Assembly: GCF_030268685.1 (NCBI RefSeq)
Contig: NZ_BSRQ01000004.1
Coordinates: 1 to 64,000, forward strand
Direction: 5' to 3'
Length of the DNA stretch: 64,000 nt
From: Microtetraspora sp. NBRC 13810
GTDB lineage: Bacteria; Actinomycetota; Actinomycetes; Streptosporangiales; Streptosporangiaceae
Shown here: one piece after another, positions 23,433 through 31,499 of the stretch
How positions within the stretch are numbered: the first letter of the stretch is position 1
Layout of the letters: each line of letters starts with the position of its first letter
Translations under genes and position numbers: made by a program
Notes under the pieces: generated by a model
The model's input: only the letters and a program-made list of their open reading frames with translations
Databases searched by the model: none
What the model was told of the DNA's origin: nothing

Positions 23433-24205
23433 AACGGGAACTGCACGCGGAGTGGACGAAACTCCGCACCATGTCCGGCTCCGGTCGGCTGCCGCTCGCC
23501 GCCGTGCTCACCGTCGTGCTGACGGTCGCGCTGAGCGCCGCGGCGAGCGCCGCCGTGACCTGCCCGGCGATCGGCTGCGACCAGGACCCGGTGAGACTCA
23601 GCCTCACCGGGGTCCACCTGGGGCAGGCGGCCGTCGCCATGCTGGCCGTCCTCGCGATCGGCGGCGAGTACGGCACCGGCATGATCCGCACCACGTTCAC
23701 CGCCATGCCGCGCCGGGCCGTCGCGCTGTCCGCGAAGGCGGCCGTCCTCGCCGGTGGGACGCTGGCCGTGGGAACCGTCGCCGTGCTCGGGTCGGTACTG
23801 GCCGGGCGGCTCATCCTGCCCGGCGGCGGCTTCGTCCCCGCGCACGGATTCCCGCCGCTGTCACCGGCCGACGGGCCGACGCTGCGCGCCGCCCTCGGCT
23901 CGGTCCTCTACCTCGTGCTGGTCGCCCTGCTCAGCCTCGGCGTCGCCGCCGCCGTACGGGATGCCGCGGCGGCCATCGGGACCGTGCTCGGCCTGCTCTA
24001 CGTCTTCCCGCTCGTCATCCTCATGGTGTCCGATCCCGCCTGGCAACTGCGGCTGTGGCAGGTCTCGCCGCTGAACGCCGGGCTCGCCATCCAGTCCACC
24101 ACCCCGCTGCCCCTCAGCCCGGGGGCGGGCCTCGCCGTGGTCGCCGCCTGGGCCGCCGCGGCACTGCTGACCGGCGGCCTCCTGCTCCGGCTGCGCGACG
24201 CCTGA
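23429..24205 (+). CDS. ABC-2 type transporter permease
   Basis: A 258-residue membrane protein with six helices. It opens KRELHAEWTKLRTMSG, as in the preceding permease, and has GGEYGTGMIRTTFTAMPRR, the loop equivalent to its partner's YRRGLIRTTLLADPRR. It is thus a paralogue without the extracellular insert. GTG 23429 overlaps the previous stop by 4 bp. It probably forms a heterodimer with the insert-bearing permease. Confidence 0.88.
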   Translation: MKRELHAEWTKLRTMSGSGRLPLAAVLTVVLTVALSAAASAAVTCPAIGCDQDPVRLSLTGVHLGQAAVAMLAVLAIGGEYGTGMIRTTFTAMPRRAVALSAKAAVLAGGTLAVGTVAVLGSVLAGRLILPGGGFVPAHGFPPLSPADGPTLRAALGSVLYLVLVALLSLGVAAAVRDAAAAIGTVLGLLYVFPLVILMVSDPAWQLRLWQVSPLNAGLAIQSTTPLPLSPGAGLAVVAAWAAAALLTGGLLLRLRDA

Positions 24206-24383
24206 TCCACCCTTGCCGGCGCACCGGCGGCGCCGGTGGCCGATGCCGTTGCTGTTCCTGTGCGCGATGTCGGGCGCCGCGCATCTCGCGCTCCCTGCCC
24301 CCTTGATGATCGTCGATGTGGGCGACCGGAGGCACGCCGGCGGGCCCTGACCGCCCGGTACCGACGCCGGATCGTCGAGGGGG
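24206..24383. other. Intergenic region with a weak hairpin
   Basis: CACCGG-CGGCG-CCGGTG at about 24222-24238 could form a short hairpin after the ABC operon. Nothing else is recognisable in these 178 bp between the convergent genes. Confidence 0.3.
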
Positions 24384-25052
24384 TCAGTTGGCGAGGCCGA
24401 CCGTGTGCTTGATCGTTTCGGGTTCGCCGACGGCGCGGAGCATGCAGTGGGCGACGTCGGCGCGGGAGGCGAACATGCCGCCGGGCAGGTTCTGTCCCAG
24501 GGCGGTACGGTAGCTGCCGCTCACCGGCTTGTCGGTCAGGCGGGGCGGCCGCACGACGGTCCAGTCCAGGCCGCTGTCGCGCAGGACGTCCTCCATCCGG
24601 GCGAGGTCGGCGTAGTGCTCGCGCAGCGCCGCCTTGATGATGGGGCCGGCCAGGTAGCGCATGACGAAGTTGTCGCCGGGGTCGTGCCGCGGCGGCTTCG
24701 GCCGGGCGGGCGAGGGGACCGTGCCGATCGGCGCGGCGCTCACGACGACGATGCGCCGCACGGCGGCCACCTTCATCGCCGAGACGATGGCCTGGGTGCC
24801 GCGCCAGGCGACCCCGGCCTCGGTCTTCACCCGGGCGCCGAGACCGGAAAGTACCGCGTCGGCCCCCTCGACCGCCGCCCGGAGCGTCGCGGGCTCGGCG
24901 TCCGCCAGGTCGGCCGTGACGACCCGCGCCGCGGTGGGCGGCAGTTTGCCAGGGTTTCGCACCACCGCGGTGACATCGTGGCCCGCGGCCAGGGACTGTT
25001 CGAGGAGGTGCCGGCCGATGCCGCCGGTCGCTGCGAAGATCGTGAGCTTCAT
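24384..25052 (-). CDS. NAD(P)H-binding SDR/NmrA-like protein
   Basis: A 222-residue protein with the N-terminal dinucleotide motif FAATGGIGRHLLEQSLAAGH (T-G-x-x-G-x-x-G variant), VVRNPGKL after strand 2 (NADPH preference) and WTVVRPPRLTD. It lacks the S-Y-x-x-x-K set of classical SDRs, so it is an atypical NAD(P)H-binding epimerase/quinone-reductase-like protein. It is divergent from the ECF41-type sigma gene. ECF41 factors are usually next to oxidoreductase, epimerase or carboxymuconolactone-decarboxylase genes, which fits. Confidence 0.8.
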   Translation of the reverse strand: MKLTIFAATGGIGRHLLEQSLAAGHDVTAVVRNPGKLPPTAARVVTADLADAEPATLRAAVEGADAVLSGLGARVKTEAGVAWRGTQAIVSAMKVAAVRRIVVVSAAPIGTVPSPARPKPPRHDPGDNFVMRYLAGPIIKAALREHYADLARMEDVLRDSGLDWTVVRPPRLTDKPVSGSYRTALGQNLPGGMFASRADVAHCMLRAVGEPETIKHTVGLAN

Positions 25053-25105
25053 ATGTCGCTCCCCAGGTGTCGTTGCGTGAGGCCCATAACGTACGGCCGA
25101 GTCCC

Positions 25106-25132
25106 TGTCACATTGTCCGGTTCCGCTACGTC
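25106..25132 (+). promoter_or_regulatory. ECF41-type promoter
   Basis: TGTCACA (25106-25112), exactly 16 bases, then CGTC (25129-25132) matches the published ECF41 consensus (TGTCACA-N16-CGTC). It lies 37 bp before the sigma gene's ATG, which points to autoregulation. Confidence 0.85.
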
Positions 25133-25168
25133 ACGGCTATGACGGAACGCGACGGGAGAATGTGACCG

Positions 25169-26038
25169 ATGAACGAGAGCGAATTCCTGGCCGAGCGGTT
25201 CGAGGAGAACCGGACGCACCTGCGAGCGGTGGCCTACCGGATGCTCGGCTCGCTCAGCGAGGCCGACGACGCGGTGCAGGAGGCGTGGCTCCGGCTCAGC
25301 CGTACCGACACCGCCGCCGTGGAGAACCTGAGCGGGTGGCTGACGACGGTGGTCGGACGGGTGTGCCTGGACATGCTGCGTTCGCGGACGTCGCGGCGCG
25401 AGGAGTCGCTGGGCACGCACATACCCGACCCGATCGTCAGCCGTCATGACGGCGTGGACCCCGAGCACCAGGCGCTGCTGGCCGACTCGGTCGGGCTGGC
25501 GCTGCTGGTGGTCCTGCAGACGCTGGGCCCCGCCGAACGGCTCGCGTTCGTCCTGCACGACATGTTCGCGATGCCGTTCGAGGAGATCGCCCCCATCGTG
25601 GACCGTACGCCGGCCGCGACGCGGCAGCTCGCCAGCCGGGCCCGCCGCCGGGTGCGGGGGACGGCTCCCGTGCCCGAGGCCGATCTCGGCCGTCAGCGCG
25701 AGGTCGTCGACGCCTTCCTCGCCGCGGCCCGCGACGGCGACTTCGACCTGCTCGTCTCGGTGCTCGACCCGGACGTGGTGCTGCGGGCCGACTACGGCAC
25801 CGTGCGGGAGATCCGCGGTGCGCGGGCGGTGGCCAGGCGGGCGCTGAACTTCTCGCAGTTCGCCCGGTTCGGCCGTCCGGCGCTGGTGAACGGGGCGGCC
25901 GGGCTGGTCACGGCTCCGCAGGGCAGGGCGATGGCGGTCATGGGGTTCACCGTCAAGGACGGGATGATCGCCGAGATCGACGTCCTCGCCGACCCCGAGC
26001 GCCTGGAACGGCTCGACCTGACCATGCTCGACGATTGA
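25169..26038 (+). CDS. ECF41-type RNA polymerase sigma factor with SnoaL-like domain
   Basis: A 289-residue sigma factor. Region 2 reads AYRMLGSLSEADDAVQEAWL and region 4 has LQTLGPAERLAFVLHDMFAM then PFEEIAPIVDRTPAATRQLA. After region 4, about 100 residues (VVDAFLAAARDGDFDLLVSV) form a SnoaL-like extension that in ECF41 members acts as a built-in activator or inhibitor in place of an anti-sigma factor. The promoter carries the exact ECF41 consensus. No anti-sigma gene is nearby. Signal unknown. Confidence 0.9.
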   Translation: MNESEFLAERFEENRTHLRAVAYRMLGSLSEADDAVQEAWLRLSRTDTAAVENLSGWLTTVVGRVCLDMLRSRTSRREESLGTHIPDPIVSRHDGVDPEHQALLADSVGLALLVVLQTLGPAERLAFVLHDMFAMPFEEIAPIVDRTPAATRQLASRARRRVRGTAPVPEADLGRQREVVDAFLAAARDGDFDLLVSVLDPDVVLRADYGTVREIRGARAVARRALNFSQFARFGRPALVNGAAGLVTAPQGRAMAVMGFTVKDGMIAEIDVLADPERLERLDLTMLDD

Positions 26039-26153
26039 CCGGGTCACTCCCGCGGATCGCCGGGCCCGGCAGGTTCGGTGTGCGTGCCCAAGCCCTGGCC
26101 CGAGGGTGGGTCCCGGTAGGCGACCCGCGCGGCGGCGGGCATCGGGCGGCCGA

Positions 26154-26864
26154 TCACCTTTTGTCGTTCTCGTCGGCGGTGCAGCAGCCGTCCGAACACG
26201 CGGTCGAGGTGCCCGGTTCGCCGACGCCGGGGATGGTGCAGCAGGTGTCGCCGCGCCAGGCGTCGCGGCCTTCCTTGACCGCTACCGCGGCGATGACCAG
26301 GGCGGCGATCGGGTCGGCCCACGACCAGCCGAACAGGCTGTTGAGCGCCAGGCCCACCAGCAGCACGCCGGACAAATAGGTGCACAGTAGCGTCTGCCGG
26401 GAGTCGGCGACCGCGGAGGCGGAGCCGAGTTCGCGGCCGGCGCGGCGCTGGGCGGCCGACAGGATGGGCATGATCATCAGGGAGAGGGCGGCCAGGATGA
26501 GCCCGGGAGTGGAATGCTCGGCCTCCCCGGTACCGAGCAGCGCGCGTACGGCGTCGAAGCTCACGTAGGCGGCCAGTGCGAAGAACGAGATCGCGATGAC
26601 GCGCAGCGCGGTCTTCTCCCGGCGTTCGTGGTCGGTGGCGGAGAACTGCCAGGCGACCGCGGCGGCCGAGGCGACTTCGACGATGGAGTCCAGGCCGAAG
26701 CCGATCAGCGCGGCGGAGGAGGCCATGGTCCCGGCGGTGATGGCCACGGCGGCCTCGATCACGTTGTAGGCGATGGTCGCACCGACCAGCAGCCGGATAC
26801 GGCGCCGCAGTACGGCACGCCGGGCCGGGGCGGGCCCGAGGCCGGGCAGGTTCAGCGCGGTCAT
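26154..26864 (-). CDS. Cation diffusion facilitator-like metal exporter with Cys-rich tail
   Basis: A 236-residue membrane protein with about six helices. IGFGLDSIVEVASAAAVAW carries the TM2 acidic metal-site signature of a CDF (here D-S-I-x-E). Later ADPIAALVIAAVAVKEG supplies the TM5 D-P site. Instead of a folded cytoplasmic domain, the protein ends in DTCCTIPGVG and ACSDGCCTADE, six Cys that could hand over soft metals. The start overlaps the ArsR stop by 4 bp. Zn, Cd or similar soft-metal export is inferred. Confidence 0.8.
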   Translation of the reverse strand: MTALNLPGLGPAPARRAVLRRRIRLLVGATIAYNVIEAAVAITAGTMASSAALIGFGLDSIVEVASAAAVAWQFSATDHERREKTALRVIAISFFALAAYVSFDAVRALLGTGEAEHSTPGLILAALSLMIMPILSAAQRRAGRELGSASAVADSRQTLLCTYLSGVLLVGLALNSLFGWSWADPIAALVIAAVAVKEGRDAWRGDTCCTIPGVGEPGTSTACSDGCCTADENDKR

Positions 26865-27280
26865 ACGCTCACACCGCCTTCGGCCGGCAGAGCGGCGGGC
26901 TCGACGTCGTCCGGACGGGGAAGCGGGCGAGGGGACGGGCACAGCGCGACGGTGTGCCCGGTGGCGGCCAGCAGCTGTTCGGCCGCGCCCAGCAGGTCCA
27001 TCAGCTCGGGCCGGGTCAGCGCGTAGAAGGACTGCCGCCCCTCGGCGCGGTAGTCGATGAGCCCGCAGTCACGCAGGCACGCCAGGTGCTTGGACACCGT
27101 GGACTGGGCCAGGCCGAGCTCGCCGGTCAGATCCACCACCCGCGCCTCTCCCCGCGCCAGCCGGGCCACGATGCGCAGCCGGGTCTCGTCGGCCAGCGAG
27201 TGGAACAGCGCCGCCGCCGGCGGCAGCCCGGCCGCGATGCCGGCGCCGACACACGACCCACCGCCCTGATTGATCGCCAT
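26861..27280 (-). CDS. ArsR/SmtB-family metal-responsive repressor
   Basis: A 139-residue regulator. The winged helix is LFHSLADETRLRIVARLARG then LGLAQSTVSKHLACLRDCGL. Cys in HLACLRDCGL plus Cys10 and Cys114 resemble the CmtR/CadC way of binding Cd or Pb. ATG 27280 lies just inside a perfect ATCACGAT/ATCGTGAT dyad. It is the first gene of a two-gene operon with the CDF exporter, so metal should release it and switch on export. Confidence 0.85.
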   Translation of the reverse strand: MAINQGGGSCVGAGIAAGLPPAAALFHSLADETRLRIVARLARGEARVVDLTGELGLAQSTVSKHLACLRDCGLIDYRAEGRQSFYALTRPELMDLLGAAEQLLAATGHTVALCPSPRPLPRPDDVEPAALPAEGGVSV

Positions 27281-27307
27281 ATCACGATGATAGCTGGAAA
27301 TCGTGAT
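27281..27307. promoter_or_regulatory. ArsR/SmtB operator
   Basis: ATCACGAT (27281-27288) and ATCGTGAT (27300-27307) form a perfect inverted repeat with an 11-bp spacer right before the repressor's ATG, the typical position for autoregulation. Confidence 0.7.
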
Positions 27308-27444
27308 GGATAGCCAGGCCGCCGGCGGGCGGAGAGTCGAAGACCTACCAGCTCGTGAGCGGCAGGCAGATCGTCGGAACTGCTGTCCTTCATCGCGCCC
27401 GGCCACCGTCCACGAGCCCGGCATCTCGTTCATCGATCACAAGG

Positions 27445-28398
27445 TCAGTGCCTACGAGCGGCAGGATCACGTCCGACCGGCCGGCGCGCGAGCATCGTCC
27501 CCATGGCGAAAGCGCCGAGCACGCAGCCGATCTGCACAAGGGCCGCGGAGGCGGGCAGGGAAGGGAGTTTTCCGAGGTCACCCAGCGCCGCTACGGGCAG
27601 CAACAGCAGCAGTGCCGCGCGCCGTCCCACCGCGGATCCTGCCGCGTATCCCGCTGCCGCTGCCATGATGATGAGCCAGGGCACAGGTTTCCAGAGTGCG
27701 ATCTCATGGTTGGTAGCCGCATCGAGCACGTGCCTGCCGACCTTGCCGGCGGCCAACCCGATCAGGCCGAACGGCATCCAGAGCATGAGTGTGCGCCGGG
27801 AGACGAGCGACATCCCGGTGCGGGCCGGACGGGTGAAAGCGACGGCGACCGCCACCACCTGCGACAGGAGAGGCAGGCCGACGTTCGGCATCAACAGTCT
27901 GTCCGGTTCGCCAAGGGCCAGGGTGAAGTGCAGGCTGTCCGACAGATACAGCATGAAAGCAAGCGCGCCCAGTGTGGCGATCCACCGGCGGCGGAGCGCG
28001 ACCGCGAGCACGGGCAGGGCGAAGACGATGATCGGTTCGGCCCAGCGCAGGAGCGACCATGGCTCCTGCATCCAGTAGTGCAGCAGGCCAGGGCCGCTCT
28101 GTGCCAGCGACAGGACCTGGCGGGCCAGCGTGTCGGTCAGGATGAGAACAGGCCACAGCGCCATGCCCACGGCCACGGCGTCCCGCCAGGCGGGCGCCGA
28201 CACCGTGCCGAAGGACCGCCGGTAGTGCATGCGAACCGCGCCTGCCAGCAGATCGGCCATGTCTGCGAGGTGCGGGCGGGTCTGGCCGGGCCGTGAACCG
28301 GCCAGCAGTACGCCGATCATGTCTTCCTCGTGCCGCGTGCGGTGATCATAGGGATAGCAGGCCAGGAGCCGCCGGTATCGGGCTTCGAGGGAGCTCAC
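27445..28398 (-). CDS. Integral membrane protein of unknown function, PadR partner
   Basis: A 317-residue protein. A soluble N-terminal segment, MSSLEARYRRLLACYPYDHR then TRHEEDMIGVLLAGSRPGQ, is a recurring opening of actinobacterial membrane proteins encoded beside PadR genes. About seven to eight hydrophobic helices follow. No catalytic or transport motif is recognisable. It overlaps the PadR gene by 4 bp, so the regulator most likely controls its level. Confidence 0.75.
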   Translation of the reverse strand: MSSLEARYRRLLACYPYDHRTRHEEDMIGVLLAGSRPGQTRPHLADMADLLAGAVRMHYRRSFGTVSAPAWRDAVAVGMALWPVLILTDTLARQVLSLAQSGPGLLHYWMQEPWSLLRWAEPIIVFALPVLAVALRRRWIATLGALAFMLYLSDSLHFTLALGEPDRLLMPNVGLPLLSQVVAVAVAFTRPARTGMSLVSRRTLMLWMPFGLIGLAAGKVGRHVLDAATNHEIALWKPVPWLIIMAAAAGYAAGSAVGRRAALLLLLPVAALGDLGKLPSLPASAALVQIGCVLGAFAMGTMLARRPVGRDPAARRH

Positions 28399-28727
28399 GC
28401 CATTCCTCCAAGGCCGGCGGCGCGCAGCCGCGCGGAAGCCGCTCGCGCGTGACGGCGCATCCGCTCGGCCTCCGCCGCCAGCCGGGTCGCCCCGTCATCG
28501 GTCAGCTTGTAGTACCGCCGGACCCTGCCGTCCACGATCTCCTCGCGATCCTCGACGATGAGGCCCTCTTCCTGCAGCCGGTCGAAGGCGGCGTAGAGGG
28601 TTCCGGCGCGCAACCGTACCCGGCCCGCGGAGATCTGTTCGACGTCGCTGATGACGCCGTACCCGTGTTGAGGACCGGCGACGAGCGCGGTGAGGATCAG
28701 GAATGTGGGTTCCTGCATCGATCTCAT
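28395..28727 (-). CDS. PadR-family regulator
   Basis: A 110-residue regulator. EPTFLILTALVAGPQHGYGV is followed by RVRLRAGTLYAAFDRLQEEG, then VDGRVRRYYKLTDDGATRLA, the whole PadR wHTH. ATG 28727 or 28718 may be used. A perfect GATCATC/GATGATC dyad lies immediately upstream. It is co-transcribed with the membrane protein downstream. Confidence 0.88.
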   Translation of the reverse strand: MRSMQEPTFLILTALVAGPQHGYGVISDVEQISAGRVRLRAGTLYAAFDRLQEEGLIVEDREEIVDGRVRRYYKLTDDGATRLAAEAERMRRHARAASARLRAAGLGGMA

Positions 28728-28729
28728 TC

Positions 28730-28750
28730 GATCATCATATATCGATGATC
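28730..28750. promoter_or_regulatory. PadR operator candidate
   Basis: GATCATC (28730-28736) and GATGATC (28744-28750) form a perfect inverted repeat with an AT-rich 7-bp centre, only three bases upstream of the PadR start. Confidence 0.65.
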
Positions 28751-29027
28751 TTTATATGGGTGGTGGCCCCTGATCGACAAGACCCCGGCACCCGCTGTCG
28801 GCGCCGGCCCCGATCGGCAACCCCTTCCGTCGCCCCCCTCGGCCGCGACCGTCCTGCGCATGCTGCGCGAACACGACGAAGCGACCGCCGCAGCGACGAC
28901 GCAGACAAAGGACTGACCGACCGCCAGGATCCCCGACCTGCGGCTCAGCGCTTGGCGCTGATACCCAGTCGGCCAGCCTTCGGCGGCGCCTGACCGGCCC
29001 AACCCCGGCAGGCGGCAGCCGGTGGGG
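28751..29027. other. Intergenic region, no supported gene
   Basis: A short plus-strand open stretch ending at TGA 28914-28916 (LRMLREHDEATAAATTQTKD) has coding-like composition but no start signal or family. It may be the end of a lost gene. Nothing else is recognised. Confidence 0.3.
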
Positions 29028-29507
29028 TCAGGGCCAGGAGGGGCCTTCTTCGCGCTGGTGGGCGTGGTGGTCGAGCAGGCGGCCGAGGAGGGCGGTCAGC
29101 TGGCCGCGCTCCTCGGTGGTGAGGGGGGCGAGCAGCGCGTCCTGGATGACGTCCAGCTGCTGCGCGATCCGGTGCAGCTCGCGCACGCCGGCCTCGGTGA
29201 TCGTGATGGTGTTGCGGCGGCGGTCGGCCGGGTCCGGGGCGCGGACGACGAAATCCCGGTCGGCGAGATCGTTGACCGTCTCGACGATGTAGCTGCGGTC
29301 GATCTCGCAGCGCCGCCCGAGCTCGGCCTGGCTGGCGGGCCCGAACTCCTCCAGCGCCGCGAGCAGGGAGAAGTGGTACCGCCGCGGATAGGAGGCATGG
29401 AACGCCTCTCCCACCAGGCGGTTGGCGTGCGTGGCGACGTGGGTGAGGAGCCAGCTGGGCGTGGAACGCAACCTGGCGGGTGTGCGGCTGTCGGCTGTGG
29501 TGGCCAT
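29028..29507 (-). CDS. MarR-family repressor
   Basis: A 159-residue regulator. The wHTH reads LLAALEEFGPASQAELGRRC then EIDRSYIVETVNDLADRDFV, and the wing PDPADRRRNTITITEAG holds the D-x-R motif of MarR proteins. It is divergent from the MFS exporter gene at 29591, a common drug-efflux pairing, so it likely represses that gene. Confidence 0.88.
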   Translation of the reverse strand: MATTADSRTPARLRSTPSWLLTHVATHANRLVGEAFHASYPRRYHFSLLAALEEFGPASQAELGRRCEIDRSYIVETVNDLADRDFVVRAPDPADRRRNTITITEAGVRELHRIAQQLDVIQDALLAPLTTEERGQLTALLGRLLDHHAHQREEGPSWP

Positions 29508-29590
29508 GGGGAGAGGTTAGCCAACAACCGTCGAAGGAACCCGTGAAGCCGCTGCCGTTGGCGTCTTCGCATGCCTCGGAGGAAGTCGCC

Positions 29591-30511
29591 ATGAACCGTG
29601 TACCGGTGGTCCTGTCCGTGCTGGCGCTCGGCACCCTCGTGCTGGGCACCAGCGAGCTGGGCGTCGTCGGGCTGCTCCCTGCGATCAGCGGCGACCTGGG
29701 GCTGTCCCCAGGGGCCACGGGCTCCCTGGTGACGGTGTACGCGGTGGCGGTCGCGCTGGCCGGGCCGCCGCTGGCCGCCGTGCTCGGGCGGCTGCCCCGC
29801 CGTACCGGGCTGACCGCGGCGCTGGCGGCGCTCGCGGTGGGCAACGCGGTCACCGCCGCCGCGCCGCGTCTTCCCGAACTGCTGGCCGCCCGCGCGCTCA
29901 CCGGCGCCGCCGCGGCGGCGTACGCGGCGATCGCCGTGACCACCGCCGTGGCGCTGACCGGTCCGGCGCGGTACGGCCTGCCGTTCGCCGTGAACGCCCT
30001 GGTCACGGCGGGCCACTACACGGCCTTCACCTATCTCGTCGTGTCGCTGACCGGGCGGACCGGCCTGAGCACGGCCGAGGTCGGCGCCCTGCTGCTGTGC
30101 GGCGGAGTCGCGGGCACCATCGGCAACGCGGCCGGGGGAGTGGCGGCCGACCGCGCGCCCCGGCGTGCCCTCGCCGCAGCGGCGGCGATCGTGGCCTGCT
30201 GCCTGTGCGCGGTCCCGGCGGTCAGCCGGGTCGCGGTCCTGACCTGGCCGGTCGTCCTGGTTTGGGCAGCGGCCTTCGCGGCGTTCAGCACCGTGGCGCA
30301 GAGCGAGGTGGCGGTGCGGGCCGGGGAGGACGGCGGTGTCGCCGCGGCGTCCAACATCTCGGTGTTCAACATCGGCATCGCCGTGGGTTCGGCCGCGGGC
30401 GGGCTGATCCTCCAACGGTCCGGCCTCGCCGCGGTCCATCTCGCCGCCGCCGGGCTCGTGCTCGCCGGGCTGGCGGTCGCCCGCCTGGCCGGTCCCCGCC
30501 GCTCGCGGTAG
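29591..30511 (+). CDS. MFS transporter lacking two helices
   Basis: A 306-residue protein of the arabinose-efflux-permease/DHA1 type. Helix 1 is LGTSELGVVGLLPAISGDLG. Helix 4 ends IAVTTAVALTGPARYG. The next segment is LPFAVNALVTAGHYTAFTYL, which corresponds to helix 7 (usual form T-x-x-x-F-x-x-Y-T-Y-I). Helices 5 and 6 and the central loop, about 80 residues, are absent in frame. The family norm is about 390 residues and 12 helices; this has about 10. GGAGGAAG precedes ATG 29591. It may be an inactive deletion derivative or a reduced transporter. Confidence 0.75.
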   Translation: MNRVPVVLSVLALGTLVLGTSELGVVGLLPAISGDLGLSPGATGSLVTVYAVAVALAGPPLAAVLGRLPRRTGLTAALAALAVGNAVTAAAPRLPELLAARALTGAAAAAYAAIAVTTAVALTGPARYGLPFAVNALVTAGHYTAFTYLVVSLTGRTGLSTAEVGALLLCGGVAGTIGNAAGGVAADRAPRRALAAAAAIVACCLCAVPAVSRVAVLTWPVVLVWAAAFAAFSTVAQSEVAVRAGEDGGVAAASNISVFNIGIAVGSAAGGLILQRSGLAAVHLAAAGLVLAGLAVARLAGPRRSR

Positions 30512-30576
30512 GTCTCCCGGCGGCGGCCGGTGCCTCGCCGTACTCCTCCCGCAGGAATCCGTGGCGATGTGTCCGG

Positions 30577-30969
30577 TCAGGAGTGGCGTGCCGGTAGCCG
30601 GGTGGCGTCGTCGTAGGTCAGGCGGGCCGCCTCCACCTTGTCCAGGTTGGCGGCCGACCACTCGGCGAGGGTGGCGAACAGCGGCGCCAGTGTGCGGCCC
30701 AGCTCGCTGATCTCGTACTCCACCCGGGGCGGGACCTCGGGGTGGTAGGTGCGGATGACGAGCCCGTCGCGCTCCAGTTGACGCAGCCGCTGGGTGAGGA
30801 CCTTGGGGGTGATCGTGGTGATGCGGCGCTCCAGCTCCACGAAACGCTGCCGGCCGTACTCGTGCAGCGCCCAGAGGATGGGCGTGGTCCAGCGACTGAA
30901 GACGATGTCGACCACCGGGCCGATCGGGCAGGCCTGCTCAGGCGGCTTTCCGGCCATCGTCTCGCGCAT
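30577..30969 (-). CDS. HxlR-family transcriptional regulator
   Basis: A 130-residue regulator. CPIGPVVDIVFSRWTTPILW has the lone N-terminal Cys that some HxlR proteins use to sense aldehydes or quinones. RRITTITPKVLTQRLRQLER then DGLVIRTYHPEVPPRVEYEI gives the wHTH and the P-P-x-V-E-Y wing diagnostic for HxlR. It is divergent from the FMN-binding gene at 31082 with 112 bp between them. Confidence 0.9.
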   Translation of the reverse strand: MRETMAGKPPEQACPIGPVVDIVFSRWTTPILWALHEYGRQRFVELERRITTITPKVLTQRLRQLERDGLVIRTYHPEVPPRVEYEISELGRTLAPLFATLAEWSAANLDKVEAARLTYDDATRLPARHS

Positions 30970-31081
30970 GTCGCCCCTCCGGGATAGCCACTTTCCTCTA
31001 GGTACCTACTATACCCAGGATGCTAGCTTCGCCGGGTCGCCGCGATCCGCGGCGGTCGCGACCACGGCGAACGGGAGCACG

Positions 31082-31477
31082 ATGGCCGTTTCAGTCCTAA
31101 CCGCCTCGGCGGAGGCGTTCCTGGCAGAGCCGCACCTGGCCACGCTGACCACCCTCCGGCCCGACGGCTCCCCGCATGTGGTGGCCGTGCGTTTCACCTG
31201 GGACGGCGACGCGGGGCTGGCCCGGGTCATGACGGTCGCCTCCTCGCGCAAGGCCCGCAACCTGGTGGCCGCGCCGGGGAGCCGCGTGGCGCTCTGCCAG
31301 GCGGCCGGCTTCCGCTGGATCACCCTCGAAGGGACCGCCACGGTGTCCGGCGACCCGGCACGGGTGACCGAGGGGGCACGCCGCTACACCCGGCGCTACC
31401 GGTCGCAGCCGCCCGATCCGCCCGGCCGCGTGGTGGTCGAGATCGCGGTGGACCACGTGATGCGCCTCAACATCTGA
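31082..31477 (+). CDS. PPOX-class (F420/FMN) oxidoreductase-like protein
   Basis: A 131-residue split-barrel protein. AEAFLAEPHLATLTTLRPDG then SPHVVAVRFTWDGDAG is the beta-barrel start, and TVASSRKARNLVAAPGSRVA is the cofactor phosphate-binding region (K-x-x-N-L). Such proteins bind F420 or FMN and reduce xenobiotics. GGGAG lies just upstream of ATG 31082. The dehalogenase gene follows after 22 bp, and the divergent HxlR may control both. Confidence 0.8.
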   Translation: MAVSVLTASAEAFLAEPHLATLTTLRPDGSPHVVAVRFTWDGDAGLARVMTVASSRKARNLVAAPGSRVALCQAAGFRWITLEGTATVSGDPARVTEGARRYTRRYRSQPPDPPGRVVVEIAVDHVMRLNI

Positions 31478-31499
31478 CTGCGAAACAGGGGGAAACACC

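Noticed and set aside
28751-28916. Small open frame ending LREHDEATAAATTQTKD
   Set aside because: No start with a ribosome site and no family; listed only as intergenic.
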